From NCBI GenBank assembly GCA_948735595.1, contig CAPXSA010000014.1, positions 1-64,000 on the forward strand: 64,000 nucleotides of DNA, in the 5' to 3' direction. The notes under the pieces were generated by a model. The model made no database searches and was not told where the DNA came from. It saw only the letters and a list, made by a program, of their open reading frames with translations. Of the stretch, positions 33,700-42,145 are shown piece by piece. A program made the position numbers and the translations under genes. This DNA is from an uncultured Clostridia bacterium (GTDB lineage Bacteria; Bacillota; Clostridia; TANB77; CAG-508). Numbering within the stretch: position 1 is the first letter of the stretch; each line of letters begins with the position of its first letter.

Positions 33700-34404
33700 A
33701 TGTTTAATAGTAAATATAATAAATTATTAACAGGTTTATTAATTATTGCAATTATTGTTGTTTTAGGAATTCTTATTTATGTTGGAATTGATTGGTATAA
33801 AGCTTATACTACAGGAAATGATGTAGAAGATGGCTCAGACCAGTTTAACGGATATATCAATAACACAATAGCTACTAAGCCAAGCAATAATGAAGAAAAC
33901 AATTCAGGAGATTTAATTGAGCCAGATATTAATGTTAACAATACTGCGACTAATACAAATGGTAATGGCAATGGAGGAGGAACAACCTCTAATAGACCTA
34001 AGTACAAGGGATTTTATATGGTAGGAAAAATTGAGATTCCTAAAATAAAATTAAATTGCCCTGTTTTGGAAAAAGCAACAGATAGTGCTATTGAAGTAGC
34101 AGTAGCGGTATTAAACGGACCGGGAATTAATCAAGTGGGAAATACAGTTATTATAGGCCATAATTATAGAAATGGTACATTCTTTTCTAATAACAAGAAA
34201 TTAGAATTAGGAGACAAAATCTATTTAACAGATTTATCAGGTAAAAAAGTTACATACACAATTACTAAAAAATATATAACTAATTCAGAAGATGCAGACT
34301 ATATGGTAAGAGATACAAAAGGAAAAAGAGAAATTTCGTTATCGACTTGTACAGATGATGTTAATTCTAAGAAAAGACTAGTTATTTGGGCGGAAGAAAA
34401 ATAA
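33700..34404 (+). CDS. sortase (class D-like)
   Basis: A 234-residue sortase. N-terminal membrane anchor (about residues 9-31), a Thr/Asn/Gly-rich linker (about 45-100), then the beta-barrel transpeptidase domain with catalytic His in VIIGHNYRNG, Cys in LSTCTDD, and Arg in KKRLVIWAEE. Sortases attach or polymerise surface proteins via an LPXTG-like signal; no such substrate is evident nearby. A TATAAT box (about 33651-33656) and GGAGGG ribosome site precede it. Confidence 0.9.
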   Translation: MFNSKYNKLLTGLLIIAIIVVLGILIYVGIDWYKAYTTGNDVEDGSDQFNGYINNTIATKPSNNEENNSGDLIEPDINVNNTATNTNGNGNGGGTTSNRPKYKGFYMVGKIEIPKIKLNCPVLEKATDSAIEVAVAVLNGPGINQVGNTVIIGHNYRNGTFFSNNKKLELGDKIYLTDLSGKKVTYTITKKYITNSEDADYMVRDTKGKREISLSTCTDDVNSKKRLVIWAEEK

Positions 34405-34430
34405 AACAAGTTAAAAATCGAATGAGACTC

Positions 34431-34490
34431 TTGACAAACTGGTAGTAAATATTGTAAAATTATAAATGCGTTGGACAACAACGCATTTAT
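34431..34490 (+). promoter_or_regulatory. tRNA promoter and leader hairpin abutting tRNA-His
   Basis: TTGACA (34431-34436), 17-18 bases, TAAAAT (34455-34460). Then ATAAATGCGTTG, loop GACAA, CAACGCATTTAT form a 12-bp hairpin that ends exactly one base before the G-1 of tRNA-His. Confidence 0.75.
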
Positions 34491-34568
34491 GGTGGATGTG
34501 GCGTAGTTGGTTAACGCGCCAGTTTGTGGCACTGGAGATCGTGGGTTCGAGTCCCATCTTCCACCCCA
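34491..34568 (+). tRNA. tRNA-His (GTG)
   Basis: Cloverleaf with anticodon stem CCAGT/ACTGG and loop TTGTGGC, anticodon GTG. The extra G-1 opposite the discriminator C and an encoded CCA are present. T arm GTGGG-TTCGAGT-CCCAT. One T-T mismatch sits at position 6 of the acceptor stem. Confidence 0.95.
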
Positions 34569-34576
34569 TTAATATA

Positions 34577-34660
34577 TAATGCGGAAACATTGCAAAAAAG
34601 CTAAAATATATTGGGCTGTAGCTTCCCGAAGCTGTGTGAGCGAAGCAAATTACAGATTCG
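34577..34660 (+). repeat. degenerate 84-bp duplicate of the tRNA-Gln upstream region, with CTGT/ACAG-type insert
   Basis: TAATGCGGAAACATTG occurs at 34577-34592 and 34661-34676, and TGGGCTGTAGC (the first 11 bases of tRNA-Gln) at 34612-34622 and 34696-34706: both offsets are 84. After those 11 bases the first copy departs from tRNA sequence into AGCTGTGTGAGCGAAGCAAA..TTACAG, similar to the other CTGT/ACAG repeats. Confidence 0.8.
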
Positions 34661-34695
34661 TAATGCGGAAACATTGTAAATAATTTAATATATAC

Positions 34696-34770
34696 TGGGC
34701 TGTAGCCAAGCGGTAAGGCACTAGACTTTGACTCTAGCATGCGGTAGTTCGAATCTACCCAGCCCAACCA
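34696..34770 (+). tRNA. tRNA-Gln (TTG)
   Basis: Acceptor TGGGCTG pairs with CAGCCCA, anticodon stem CTAGA/TCTAG with loop CTTTGAC (anticodon TTG), T arm GGTAG-TTCGAAT-CTACC, encoded CCA. Co-transcribed with tRNA-His. Confidence 0.96.
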
Positions 34771-34793
34771 AATAAAAATAAGGAGCAATACCT

Positions 34794-34958
34794 ATGATAG
34801 TAGATGATAAAGGAAACGTATTTGAAAATAGAAGAAAGAATAAGGAAGATAGAAGAAAAAGTTCGACAGCTGTTGCAGGAGGAAAAGAAGCAGAAAGAAG
34901 AAGTGCTGATAGAAGAAGACCTAGTAGTGAAGAAAAGAATAAAGAAATAAATAGATAA
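34794..34958 (+). CDS. Arg/Lys-rich miniprotein
   Basis: A 54-residue, highly charged protein (repeats of RRK, EDRRK, ERRSADRRR), with no membrane segment. It has a clear AAGGAG ribosome site 10 bases before the ATG and its own terminator, 23 bases after tRNA-Gln. Likely translated; the function is unknown. The charge pattern suggests a nucleic-acid-binding or disordered protein. Confidence 0.65.
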   Translation: MIVDDKGNVFENRRKNKEDRRKSSTAVAGGKEAERRSADRRRPSSEEKNKEINR

Positions 34959-34959
34959 A

Positions 34960-35005
34960 AAAAGAGACAAAAACTCAAAGGAAGGAGTTTTATGTCTCTT
35001 TTTTT
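34960..35005 (+). terminator. terminator after the tRNA/miniprotein unit
   Basis: AAAGAGACA pairs with TGTCTCTTT, with an inner AAAACTC/GAGTTTT stem, then T7. Confidence 0.88.
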
Positions 35006-35014
35006 GTTGTCATA

Positions 35015-35036
35015 AATTCTAAGTATTCTTAGAATT
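35015..35036 (-). terminator. hairpin overlapping the stop of the first Cys-rich miniprotein gene
   Basis: AATTCTAAG and CTTAGAATT are perfect inverted repeats with a TATT loop; on the minus strand a T-rich stretch follows. Confidence 0.55.
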
Positions 35037-35145
35037 AGCAGCAGCTTCTACCGCCACCACAACAACAGATTAAAAGAATTACGATAATAATCCAAATGCA
35101 GCAGTCATCACCAAATCCGCATCCACAACCTCTAGTTTCTGGCAT
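35035..35145 (-). CDS. Cys/Gly-rich hydrophobic miniprotein 1
   Basis: A 36-residue protein: a short Gly/Cys head (RGCGCGFGDDCC), a 10-residue hydrophobic core (IWIIIVILLI) and a tail CCCGGGRSCC; 9 of 36 residues are Cys. A GGGGGG-type ribosome site lies 6 bases before the ATG. It resembles the small hydrophobic YjcZ-like sporulation proteins in size and layout, but I cannot assign it. A partner of the same design lies 40 bases upstream. Confidence 0.7.
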   Translation of the reverse strand: MPETRGCGCGFGDDCCIWIIIVILLICCCGGGRSCC

Positions 35146-35184
35146 AAAAATTCCCCCCTTTCATCATTAAAGACTATTTAAAGA

Positions 35185-35304
35185 TTAGCAACCACATCCA
35201 TTGTTACAGCCACAGCCACAATTGTTGTTGCCGCCACAGCAGAAAAGTAACAAGAAAAGGATAATGAACCATAAAAGTTCGCTGTTATTACAACATCCTC
35301 CCAT
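35185..35304 (-). CDS. Cys/Gly/Asn-rich hydrophobic miniprotein 2
   Basis: A 39-residue protein with head MGGCCNNSE, hydrophobic core LLWFIILFLLLF and tail CCGG..CGCGCNNGCGC; 9 of 39 residues are Cys. AGGGAGGT-type ribosome site before the ATG. With miniprotein 1 it forms a two-gene minus-strand unit divergent from mutL. Likely a membrane or spore-surface peptide; the CGCGC tail could bind metal or be crosslinked. Confidence 0.7.
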   Translation of the reverse strand: MGGCCNNSELLWFIILFLLLFCCGGNNNCGCGCNNGCGC

Positions 35305-35483
35305 TTTTTATACCTCCCTATAAACATAAATTTTTAGGTCTTTCGTATGGTATATAATATTCTTTTTTCGAAAAAGTGTTACAAAACAAAAAATAAAAGA
35401 ATATAAAAAAGATGTCAAAAAACTATACAAAAAAGAAAAAAAGAATGATATAATGAGGCCAAAGAAATAGAAAGGATAAAAGA

Positions 35484-37574
35484 ATGGGAAATATAGTATT
35501 ATTAGATGACAATACCATTAACAAAATTGCAGCAGGAGAGGTAATTGAAAGACCAGCATCTGTTGTAAAAGAATTAATGGAGAATTCGATAGATGCAGGA
35601 GCAACAGCAATTAATGTAGAAATCAAAAATGGGGGAATTTCCTATATCCGCATTACAGATAATGGAAAAGGAATTGCACCAGACGATATGGAAATTGCAT
35701 TTGAAAGACATGCTACTTCTAAAATTAGAAAGGCGGAGGATTTAGAAACAGTTACTTCTATGGGGTTTAGAGGTGAGGCTCTAGCAAGTGTGGCAGCGAT
35801 TAGCAAAATTGAAATGGTTTCTAAGACAGCGGAAAATGAAATTGGTTATAAAATAGAAATAGAGGGTGGAAGGGTCCTTAATAAAGAAGAAACAGGATGC
35901 CCAAAAGGAACTACCATCACAATTACAGATTTATTTTTCAATACACCTGTAAGATATAAATTTTTAAAGAAAGATTTTACAGAAGCAGGTTATATAGAAG
36001 ATGCGGTAACAAGGCTTGCTTTAGTACATCCTGAAGTAGCCATTAAGCTAGTAAATAGTGGGAAAACGATTATACAAACACCAGGAAACAACGAAGCAAA
36101 AGCTACTATTTATAGCATTTATGGAAAAGATATAGCAGACAATATTTTAGATGTGGATTATACTTATGAAGATATTCGTATTACAGGTGTCATAGGAAAG
36201 CCAGCAATTGCGCGTTCCAATCGTTCTAATCAACTTTTCTTTGTCAATCAAAGATTTATCAAAGATAAAACACTAACTAGTGCAGCAGAACAAGGATACA
36301 AAGGAATGATTACTATTGGAAAATATGGATTTTTAGTATTAAATATTGAAATGAATCCGCAAAAAGTGGATGTTAATGTACATCCTGCTAAGCTAGAAGT
36401 ACGATTTGAAGAGGAAAGCAAAATATTTAAAGCAGTTTATCATACCATTAAAGACACATTATTAAAAGGAGATTTAGTAGAAGATACAGAAAGAGAAAAA
36501 GCAAACTTTATTCCTCAAAATACAAAAGTATTGCAAGAAACAGTAGTAGCAAATGCAAAGCCTGTAGAAGAAGTGAGGTATAATCCTAATATTGAAGAAA
36601 AGAAAGACAAGGGCTTAACAGGCTTATTTAGAAAAATGCAAGGAAATGAAGAGGAGGCAGACCCATTTGCTGTACCTCAAAAACCAGAAGTTATTACACA
36701 AGTAGACGATACCAAACAATTAGATGGTATGGAAACAAAAATATTAGATACAAAAGAAGTCAATGAAAAATTAATGGAAGGCGTTAAACAATTAGAAAAT
36801 TTACAAATAGATCCTCAAACAGAAGACTTTGATGAGATGTATGTGCGTACTTTTGGAAGCATGCCAGTAGAAGCAAAAAGAGAAAATGAGAAAAAGGCAG
36901 AACAACTAAAAGAAGAAGAGGAAAAATATCAAGTAAAAGCAGAAGAATTAGAAACAACAGAAAATATTTCTATGTTTGAAGAAGAAAAGCAAGACATACC
37001 AAATTATAAATTCATTGGAATTGCTTTTTCTACCTACATCATTTTAGAACTTGATAAAGAGTTATACATCTTAGACCAACATGCAGCGCATGAAAGAATT
37101 TTATATGAGAAAGTAAAGAAAAATTATTATAGTGAAGAACAAAAAGATTCACAATTAATGTTACTTCCGGACATTATTAATCTATCACATAAAGAAATGG
37201 ATATTGCAAGAGAAAATATGGAAATGTTCCAAAAGGCAGGTTTTACTTTAGATGAGTTTGGAGAAAATACCATTAGACTAACAGGAGTTCCCAATATTTG
37301 TTTAGAACTAAATACAAAGGAACTATTCTTAGAAACATTGGATGAAATTAATACAGTAGCAAGAACAGCAAAACAGGAAATAGAAGAAAAGTTCATTGCA
37401 ACAGTGGCATGCAAAGCAGCAGTAAAAGCAAATATGGCTTTAACCAAGGAAGAGGTAGACAAATTAATGGAACAATTATTAGTATTGCCAAATCCATTTA
37501 CTTGTCCACATGGAAGACCAACAGCTATTAAGATGACAAAAAATGATATTGAAAGAAAATTTTCAAGGAGATAA
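35484..37574 (+). CDS. mutL: DNA mismatch repair protein MutL
   Basis: A 696-residue MutL. The N-terminal GHKL ATPase has NKIAAGEVIERPASVVKELM, DNGKGI, FERHATSKI and GFRGEAL. A long acidic linker (about residues 330-500) separates it from the C-terminal endonuclease dimerisation domain, with DQHAAHERILYE and the CPHGRP motif near the end, as in Mn-dependent MutL nicking enzymes of organisms without MutH. First gene of mutL-membrane protein-miaA. A TATAAT box lies at 35449-35454. Confidence 0.97.
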   Translation: MGNIVLLDDNTINKIAAGEVIERPASVVKELMENSIDAGATAINVEIKNGGISYIRITDNGKGIAPDDMEIAFERHATSKIRKAEDLETVTSMGFRGEALASVAAISKIEMVSKTAENEIGYKIEIEGGRVLNKEETGCPKGTTITITDLFFNTPVRYKFLKKDFTEAGYIEDAVTRLALVHPEVAIKLVNSGKTIIQTPGNNEAKATIYSIYGKDIADNILDVDYTYEDIRITGVIGKPAIARSNRSNQLFFVNQRFIKDKTLTSAAEQGYKGMITIGKYGFLVLNIEMNPQKVDVNVHPAKLEVRFEEESKIFKAVYHTIKDTLLKGDLVEDTEREKANFIPQNTKVLQETVVANAKPVEEVRYNPNIEEKKDKGLTGLFRKMQGNEEEADPFAVPQKPEVITQVDDTKQLDGMETKILDTKEVNEKLMEGVKQLENLQIDPQTEDFDEMYVRTFGSMPVEAKRENEKKAEQLKEEEEKYQVKAEELETTENISMFEEEKQDIPNYKFIGIAFSTYIILELDKELYILDQHAAHERILYEKVKKNYYSEEQKDSQLMLLPDIINLSHKEMDIARENMEMFQKAGFTLDEFGENTIRLTGVPNICLELNTKELFLETLDEINTVARTAKQEIEEKFIATVACKAAVKANMALTKEEVDKLMEQLLVLPNPFTCPHGRPTAIKMTKNDIERKFSRR

Positions 37575-37578
37575 ATAG

Positions 37579-38019
37579 ATGATAATATTTATATATATGT
37601 GTATCTTAGCTTTAAATATAGTAGCCATTTTCTTAACCTATCACTTTTTAGGAAAAGAGATGGATAAGAAGTCAAAAGGAATATTTATTATCGTAGGAAT
37701 TGCCATAATTTATATGTTAGTTAGCTTTGTATATTGGATTGGTACAAAAGACATAGAACTAGGAAGCAGTAAAAACTTTGGAAAAAACCTTATCACTTTT
37801 ACATTTGTACCAGTAAATGCTATTGTTATTTTACCATTCTTAGCAAGTTCCTATAGAAATCTACAAGCAGGTAGACTAAAATCAGTACCTTTTAGAAATC
37901 GTCTAATTTTACTTGCTATCGTTTTAGTAGTTTTACTAATTATGGAATGCTTCTATTTCAAAGATATTCAAACAGGCATCTATAATATGCTACAAAATGC
38001 AAAAGCAATAACAAGTTAA
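37579..38019 (+). CDS. hypothetical four-helix membrane protein
   Basis: A 146-residue protein with four membrane segments (about residues 3-24, 34-56, 76-96, 110-127) and short loops. It starts 4 bases after the mutL stop and ends 13 bases before miaA, so it is co-transcribed with both. I know no function for it. Confidence 0.75.
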   Translation: MIIFIYMCILALNIVAIFLTYHFLGKEMDKKSKGIFIIVGIAIIYMLVSFVYWIGTKDIELGSSKNFGKNLITFTFVPVNAIVILPFLASSYRNLQAGRLKSVPFRNRLILLAIVLVVLLIMECFYFKDIQTGIYNMLQNAKAITS

Positions 38020-38032
38020 AAGGAGAATAAAG

Positions 38033-38977
38033 ATGAAAACAAAACCAAAGGTAATTGTTATTTGTGGTCCAACAGCTTCAGGTAAAACGGGACTTTCGGT
38101 AAAAGTAGCACAAGCTATGAATGGAGAAATTGTATCTTGTGATTCTATGCAAATTTATAAAGATATGAACATAGGAACTGCAAAAGTGACTAAAGAAGAA
38201 ATGCAAGGAATACCACATTATTTAATTGATTTTGTTTCACCAGATGAAAGGTATAGCGTTGCTGATTTCCAAAAAGACGCAGAAAAGGCAATTGGTGAAA
38301 TTGTAGCAAAAGGAAAAACGCCAATTGTAGTAGGAGGAACAGGACTCTATGTAGATACTTTAGTATATCATATTCAGTATCCAGAAATAGAAACAGATTT
38401 AGAATATAGAAAACAACTAGAAGAAATGATACAAGAGCAAGGATTAGAAGTGGCCTACCAGAAGGCAGAAGAAATTGACCCACAAGCAATAGAGAAAATT
38501 AGCAACAATGATCAAAAGCGTATTATGCGTATTTTAGAAATTTATCATCAGACGGGGAAGACAAAAACGCAGTTAGAAGCAGAATCAAGAAGAGAAGAAC
38601 CACCCTACGAATATTTAGTGTATGCCATAGATATGGACCGAGAGAAACTTTATGATAGAATTAATCAAAGAGTAGATATTATGATAGAACAAGGTTTAAT
38701 TGAAGAAGTGAAAGAATTACTAAAAAAATATAAAGATTTTCCTACTGCTATGCAGGGGTTAGGATACAAAGAAGTGGTAGCCTATCTAAATGGTGATATG
38801 ACGAAAGAAGAAATGATAGAAACCTTAAAGCAAGAAACGAGAAGATATGCTAAACGCCAATTAACATGGTTTCGCAAGAATAAAGAAATTCAATGGATAG
38901 ATGGGCTAGCCCCTGCAGAGGAAAATATACAAAGGATATTGGAGGATTATGGAGAAGAAAAGGCAGAAAACGGCTAA
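38033..38977 (+). CDS. miaA: tRNA dimethylallyltransferase MiaA
   Basis: A 314-residue MiaA that adds the isopentenyl group to A37 of tRNAs reading UNN codons. P-loop GPTASGKTGLSV (about residues 12-23), SCDSMQIYKDMNIGTAK, VVGGTGLYV, and the RRYAKRQLTWFRKN signature near the C-terminus. Normal length. It overlaps the next gene by 29 bases. Confidence 0.97.
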   Translation: MKTKPKVIVICGPTASGKTGLSVKVAQAMNGEIVSCDSMQIYKDMNIGTAKVTKEEMQGIPHYLIDFVSPDERYSVADFQKDAEKAIGEIVAKGKTPIVVGGTGLYVDTLVYHIQYPEIETDLEYRKQLEEMIQEQGLEVAYQKAEEIDPQAIEKISNNDQKRIMRILEIYHQTGKTKTQLEAESRREEPPYEYLVYAIDMDREKLYDRINQRVDIMIEQGLIEEVKELLKKYKDFPTAMQGLGYKEVVAYLNGDMTKEEMIETLKQETRRYAKRQLTWFRKNKEIQWIDGLAPAEENIQRILEDYGEEKAENG

Positions 38978-40286
38978 GAAAGGAAAAAAGAACATAGTTA
39001 AGTTACAAGAAGAACAGACAAATACAATTAGAACAAAAAAAGAGCCGAAAAGAAAATACAAAGTAAATAAAAAAGTCATTACAGTAGCTTCACTATTAGT
39101 ATTGGTTCTTGTTAGTTATTGCCTTTACAAAGTAGTCGCACTTATTCAAAATCCAACTAATACATTTAGTGTAGAACAAGGAAAAGTTTATCAAGAAGAG
39201 GCGGCGACAGGTTATATTATCAGAGAAGAAACAGTAGTAAAGGGAAATAATTACAAAAATGGAATGGTTCAAATTAAAACAGAGGGAGAAAGAGTTGCTA
39301 AAAATGAAGCTATTTTCCGTTACTACTCTAATGGAGAAGAAAATTTAAAAAATAAAATTGCAGATTTAGATAGCAAAATAGATGAAGCAATAGCAGGAAA
39401 AAAAGAACTATTTACTGGCAGTGATGTAAAAGCAATTGAAAAGCAAATTGAAGAGAAAATTGCTTCATTAGTAAATACGAATAACTTACAAACTATTCGT
39501 GAGGCTAAAAAAGAAATCAGTAGTGGAGTTACAAAAAAAGCAAAAATAGCAGGAGACTATAGCCCTGCAGGTTCTTATCTAAAAAAATTAATTGATGAGA
39601 GAAAGAAATATGAAAATCAACTAAATTCAGGAGCAGAATATTTGAAAGCGCCGATTAGTGGAGTAGTTTCGTATAAAGTAGATGGGTATGAAGATATTTT
39701 CTCACCAAAGGATTTTAGCAATTTAAGTGAAGAAACTTTAAAAAAGTTAGACATTAAAACAGGACAAGTTGTGGCAGATAGTCTTGAGAGTGGAAAGATA
39801 ATTAATAATTTCGGGTGTTATGTAGCTTGTATATTAAATTCAAAGCAAGCCAAAGAAGCAAAGCTAGGTTCAAAAGTAAAAATAAGGCTTCCCAATAATG
39901 CTGAAGTTTCTAGTAGTATCGAATATATTTCTCATGAAGAAGATAGTACAATTCTGGTACTTAAATTAACAGAACAAGTACAAGAATTAGTAAGCTATCG
40001 CAAGATTTCCTTTGACATTATATGGTGGAGCCATAGTGGCAAAAAGGTGCCAAATGGCGCAATTGGAAAAGAACAAAAAGGTGATAATGAAATAAGTTAT
40101 GTTATTCGAACAAGAGCAGGATATCAAGATAAGATTTTAATCAAGGTAACAAAACAAAATGAGAGATATTCTATTGTAGAAAACTATTCAAATGCGGAAT
40201 TATTAGAATTAGGATATTCAGCAGAAGAATTAAAACAGCGAAAAACTTTGACGTTATATGACGAAATTTTGAAAAAACCAGAATAA
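38949..40286 (+). CDS. HlyD-like membrane protein
   Basis: A 445-residue protein with a very basic cytoplasmic N-terminus (about residues 1-38), one membrane segment (about 43-62), then a periplasm-type adaptor fold: a barrel-sandwich half (ATGYIIREETVV, GERVAKNEAIFRYYS), a coiled-coil insertion (about 130-220) and the second half (LKAPISGVVSYKVDG). This is the HlyD/membrane-fusion shape. Such genes sit next to sepF in many Clostridia, so a role in division or wall assembly is possible. Start codon lies inside miaA. Confidence 0.75.
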   Translation: MEKKRQKTAKKGKKNIVKLQEEQTNTIRTKKEPKRKYKVNKKVITVASLLVLVLVSYCLYKVVALIQNPTNTFSVEQGKVYQEEAATGYIIREETVVKGNNYKNGMVQIKTEGERVAKNEAIFRYYSNGEENLKNKIADLDSKIDEAIAGKKELFTGSDVKAIEKQIEEKIASLVNTNNLQTIREAKKEISSGVTKKAKIAGDYSPAGSYLKKLIDERKKYENQLNSGAEYLKAPISGVVSYKVDGYEDIFSPKDFSNLSEETLKKLDIKTGQVVADSLESGKIINNFGCYVACILNSKQAKEAKLGSKVKIRLPNNAEVSSSIEYISHEEDSTILVLKLTEQVQELVSYRKISFDIIWWSHSGKKVPNGAIGKEQKGDNEISYVIRTRAGYQDKILIKVTKQNERYSIVENYSNAELLELGYSAEELKQRKTLTLYDEILKKPE

Positions 40287-40352
40287 AATGTTACAAAAAT
40301 ATTGCAAACATATTACAAAAGTATTAAAATCATGTTAAAAACAAAAAAAGTA

Positions 40353-40381
40353 TTGACAAGAAAGCAAAAAAGTTAGATACT
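40353..40381 (+). promoter_or_regulatory. sepF promoter
   Basis: TTGACA (40353-40358), 17 bases, GATACT (40376-40381). Confidence 0.75.
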
Positions 40382-40425
40382 ATAAACGATAAAACAAAAG
40401 ACAGAATTTTTAGGAGGGTTATAAA

Positions 40426-40917
40426 ATGGCAGGAGCTATTATGGAAAAAGTATGGGGACTATTCGGAATGGACCCAGCAGAAGAACGTGATGATGAAGAA
40501 TTAGAAAACTATGATGATGAAGAATTAGAAAATTATGATGATGAGGAAGAAGAACAACAAGAAGAAAGAAAACTATGGGGAAGAAAAAATAAAGTAGTGG
40601 CAATGCCACAAGTACAACAAGTAAAAATGGTAATTTCACAACCAACTAATTTTGAACAAGCAGCTAGCATTTGTGATTTATTAAAGCAAAAAAAATCAGT
40701 CATAGTGAATTTAGAATATGTAAATAAAGATGTTGCAAGAAGAATTATAGATGTTGTATCAGGAGCAGTACATGCATTAGATGGTCATATGCAAAAGATT
40801 TCTAATTCCATTGTATTAATTGCACCATTCAATTATGATATTGAAAATGATACAGCAAGAGATGAAATTAAAAATAAATTATCTGTTTCTTGGTTAAGAA
40901 ATAATAATAATCAATAA
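40426..40917 (+). CDS. sepF: cell division protein SepF
   Basis: A 163-residue SepF: N-terminal amphipathic membrane-targeting helix (MEKVWGLFGM), an acidic linker of near-repeats (DDEELENYDDEELENY), then the globular FtsZ-bundling domain with QPTNFEQAASICDLLKQKKS, VNLEYVNKDVARRIIDVVSG and ISNSIVLIAP. It anchors the Z-ring and curves FtsZ. Has its own promoter and is followed by divIVA. Confidence 0.95.
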   Translation: MAGAIMEKVWGLFGMDPAEERDDEELENYDDEELENYDDEEEEQQEERKLWGRKNKVVAMPQVQQVKMVISQPTNFEQAASICDLLKQKKSVIVNLEYVNKDVARRIIDVVSGAVHALDGHMQKISNSIVLIAPFNYDIENDTARDEIKNKLSVSWLRNNNNQ

Positions 40918-40968
40918 GCGGTTTCTTGTAAAAAAGCTTTTTTATACAAATTTTAGGAGGAGGATAAT

Positions 40969-41418
40969 ATGCTTACACCTTTGGACATTGAAAATAAGAA
41001 ATTTTCAAAACAAATGATGAATGGTTACAGTGTCGAAGAAGTAGATGATTTCTTAGATGAACTAACAGAAGATTACGAAAAATTATATAAAGAAGTTGCT
41101 GAAAGTAAAAACAAAATGGAAGAATTACAAGAGAATGTAGAAAAATACAAAGGAATAGAAAGTACCTTGCAAAATACTTTAGTTATGGCACAACTTGCTG
41201 CAGATGATATCAAAAAGGCTGCTCAAAAAGAAGCAGACAAAATATTATTAGATGCACAAGGAGATGCAAGACAAACAGCAAGAGCACTAGATCAAGATAT
41301 TATACTCAAGAAAAAGACTTTAGAAGATTTAGAAAAACAATTAGATGTATACAGAGCAAAGATGGAATCACTTTTGATTTCACAATTAGAACTTCTAAAG
41401 GAATCGAATAAAGATTAA
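40969..41418 (+). CDS. divIVA: DivIVA domain protein
   Basis: A 149-residue DivIVA: the membrane-binding N-terminus LTPLDIENKKFSKQMMNGYS then EEVDDFLDELTEDYEKLY, followed by coiled coil to residue about 145. DivIVA proteins sense negative membrane curvature at septa and poles. The position after sepF is conserved. Followed by a terminator. Confidence 0.93.
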   Translation: MLTPLDIENKKFSKQMMNGYSVEEVDDFLDELTEDYEKLYKEVAESKNKMEELQENVEKYKGIESTLQNTLVMAQLAADDIKKAAQKEADKILLDAQGDARQTARALDQDIILKKKTLEDLEKQLDVYRAKMESLLISQLELLKESNKD

Positions 41419-41420
41419 AT

Positions 41421-41452
41421 AAAAAACTGCTATTACAATGATAGCAGTTTTT
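41421..41452 (+). terminator. terminator after divIVA
   Basis: AAAAACTGCTAT pairs with ATAGCAGTTTTT. Confidence 0.88.
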
Positions 41453-41580
41453 AGAGTTTTTTAATATTACAAAGAATTAACAATATTACAGTGCTGTTAA
41501 GAAAATGTTACATTTTGATTAAAACTATTGACATATTGATAGAAAACTATAAAATAAGTATATATCATACTAGAGGTATT

Positions 41581-42141
41581 ATGAGAGTAATTAGTGGAAT
41601 AGCAAGAGGAACTAAATTGAATTCAATTGAAAGCTTGTCTACAAGACCAACTTTAGACAGAGTAAAAGAATCTTTATTTAATATTTTGCAAAACAAAATA
41701 GAAGATACTATTATTCTAGACTTGTTTTCGGGAAGTGGAGCAATTGCAATTGAATTTTTAAGTAGAGGTGCAGAAAAAGCATACTTATGTGAAAATAACT
41801 ATGCAGCTATTAAAATGATATATGCTAATCTTGATAAGACTAGACTAAGAGAAAAGGCCATTGTAATGTCAAAAGATTACAGGAAAGCGTTAGAAAGTTT
41901 TAAACAAGAGAATATTCAATTTGATATTATCTTTTTAGACCCACCTTATCAAGCAGATTATGCGGTAGATGCTATAAAAAGAATATTATCATTAGACTTA
42001 CTAAAAGATAAAGGAACAATTGTTATAGAAACCGATGATGAGAAACGAGAATTACTCGAATTAGAAAAAATAAATATCCAAATAAATGATATTAGGAAAT
42101 ATGGAAGAGTTAGTCTCTTGTTCTTAAGTCGAAAGGGGTAA
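41581..42141 (+). CDS. rsmD: 16S rRNA (guanine966-N2)-methyltransferase RsmD
   Basis: A 186-residue RsmD. MRVISGIARGTKL at the start, the TRPTLDRVKESLFNIL element, SAM-binding LDLFSGSGAIAIEFLSRGA and the catalytic FLDPPY. I start at the ATG at 41581, which gives the normal N-terminus; the frame extends upstream over an apparent promoter (TTGACA at 41528). Ends 5 bases before the next gene. Confidence 0.93.
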   Translation: MRVISGIARGTKLNSIESLSTRPTLDRVKESLFNILQNKIEDTIILDLFSGSGAIAIEFLSRGAEKAYLCENNYAAIKMIYANLDKTRLREKAIVMSKDYRKALESFKQENIQFDIIFLDPPYQADYAVDAIKRILSLDLLKDKGTIVIETDDEKRELLELEKINIQINDIRKYGRVSLLFLSRKG

Positions 42142-42145
42142 TACA

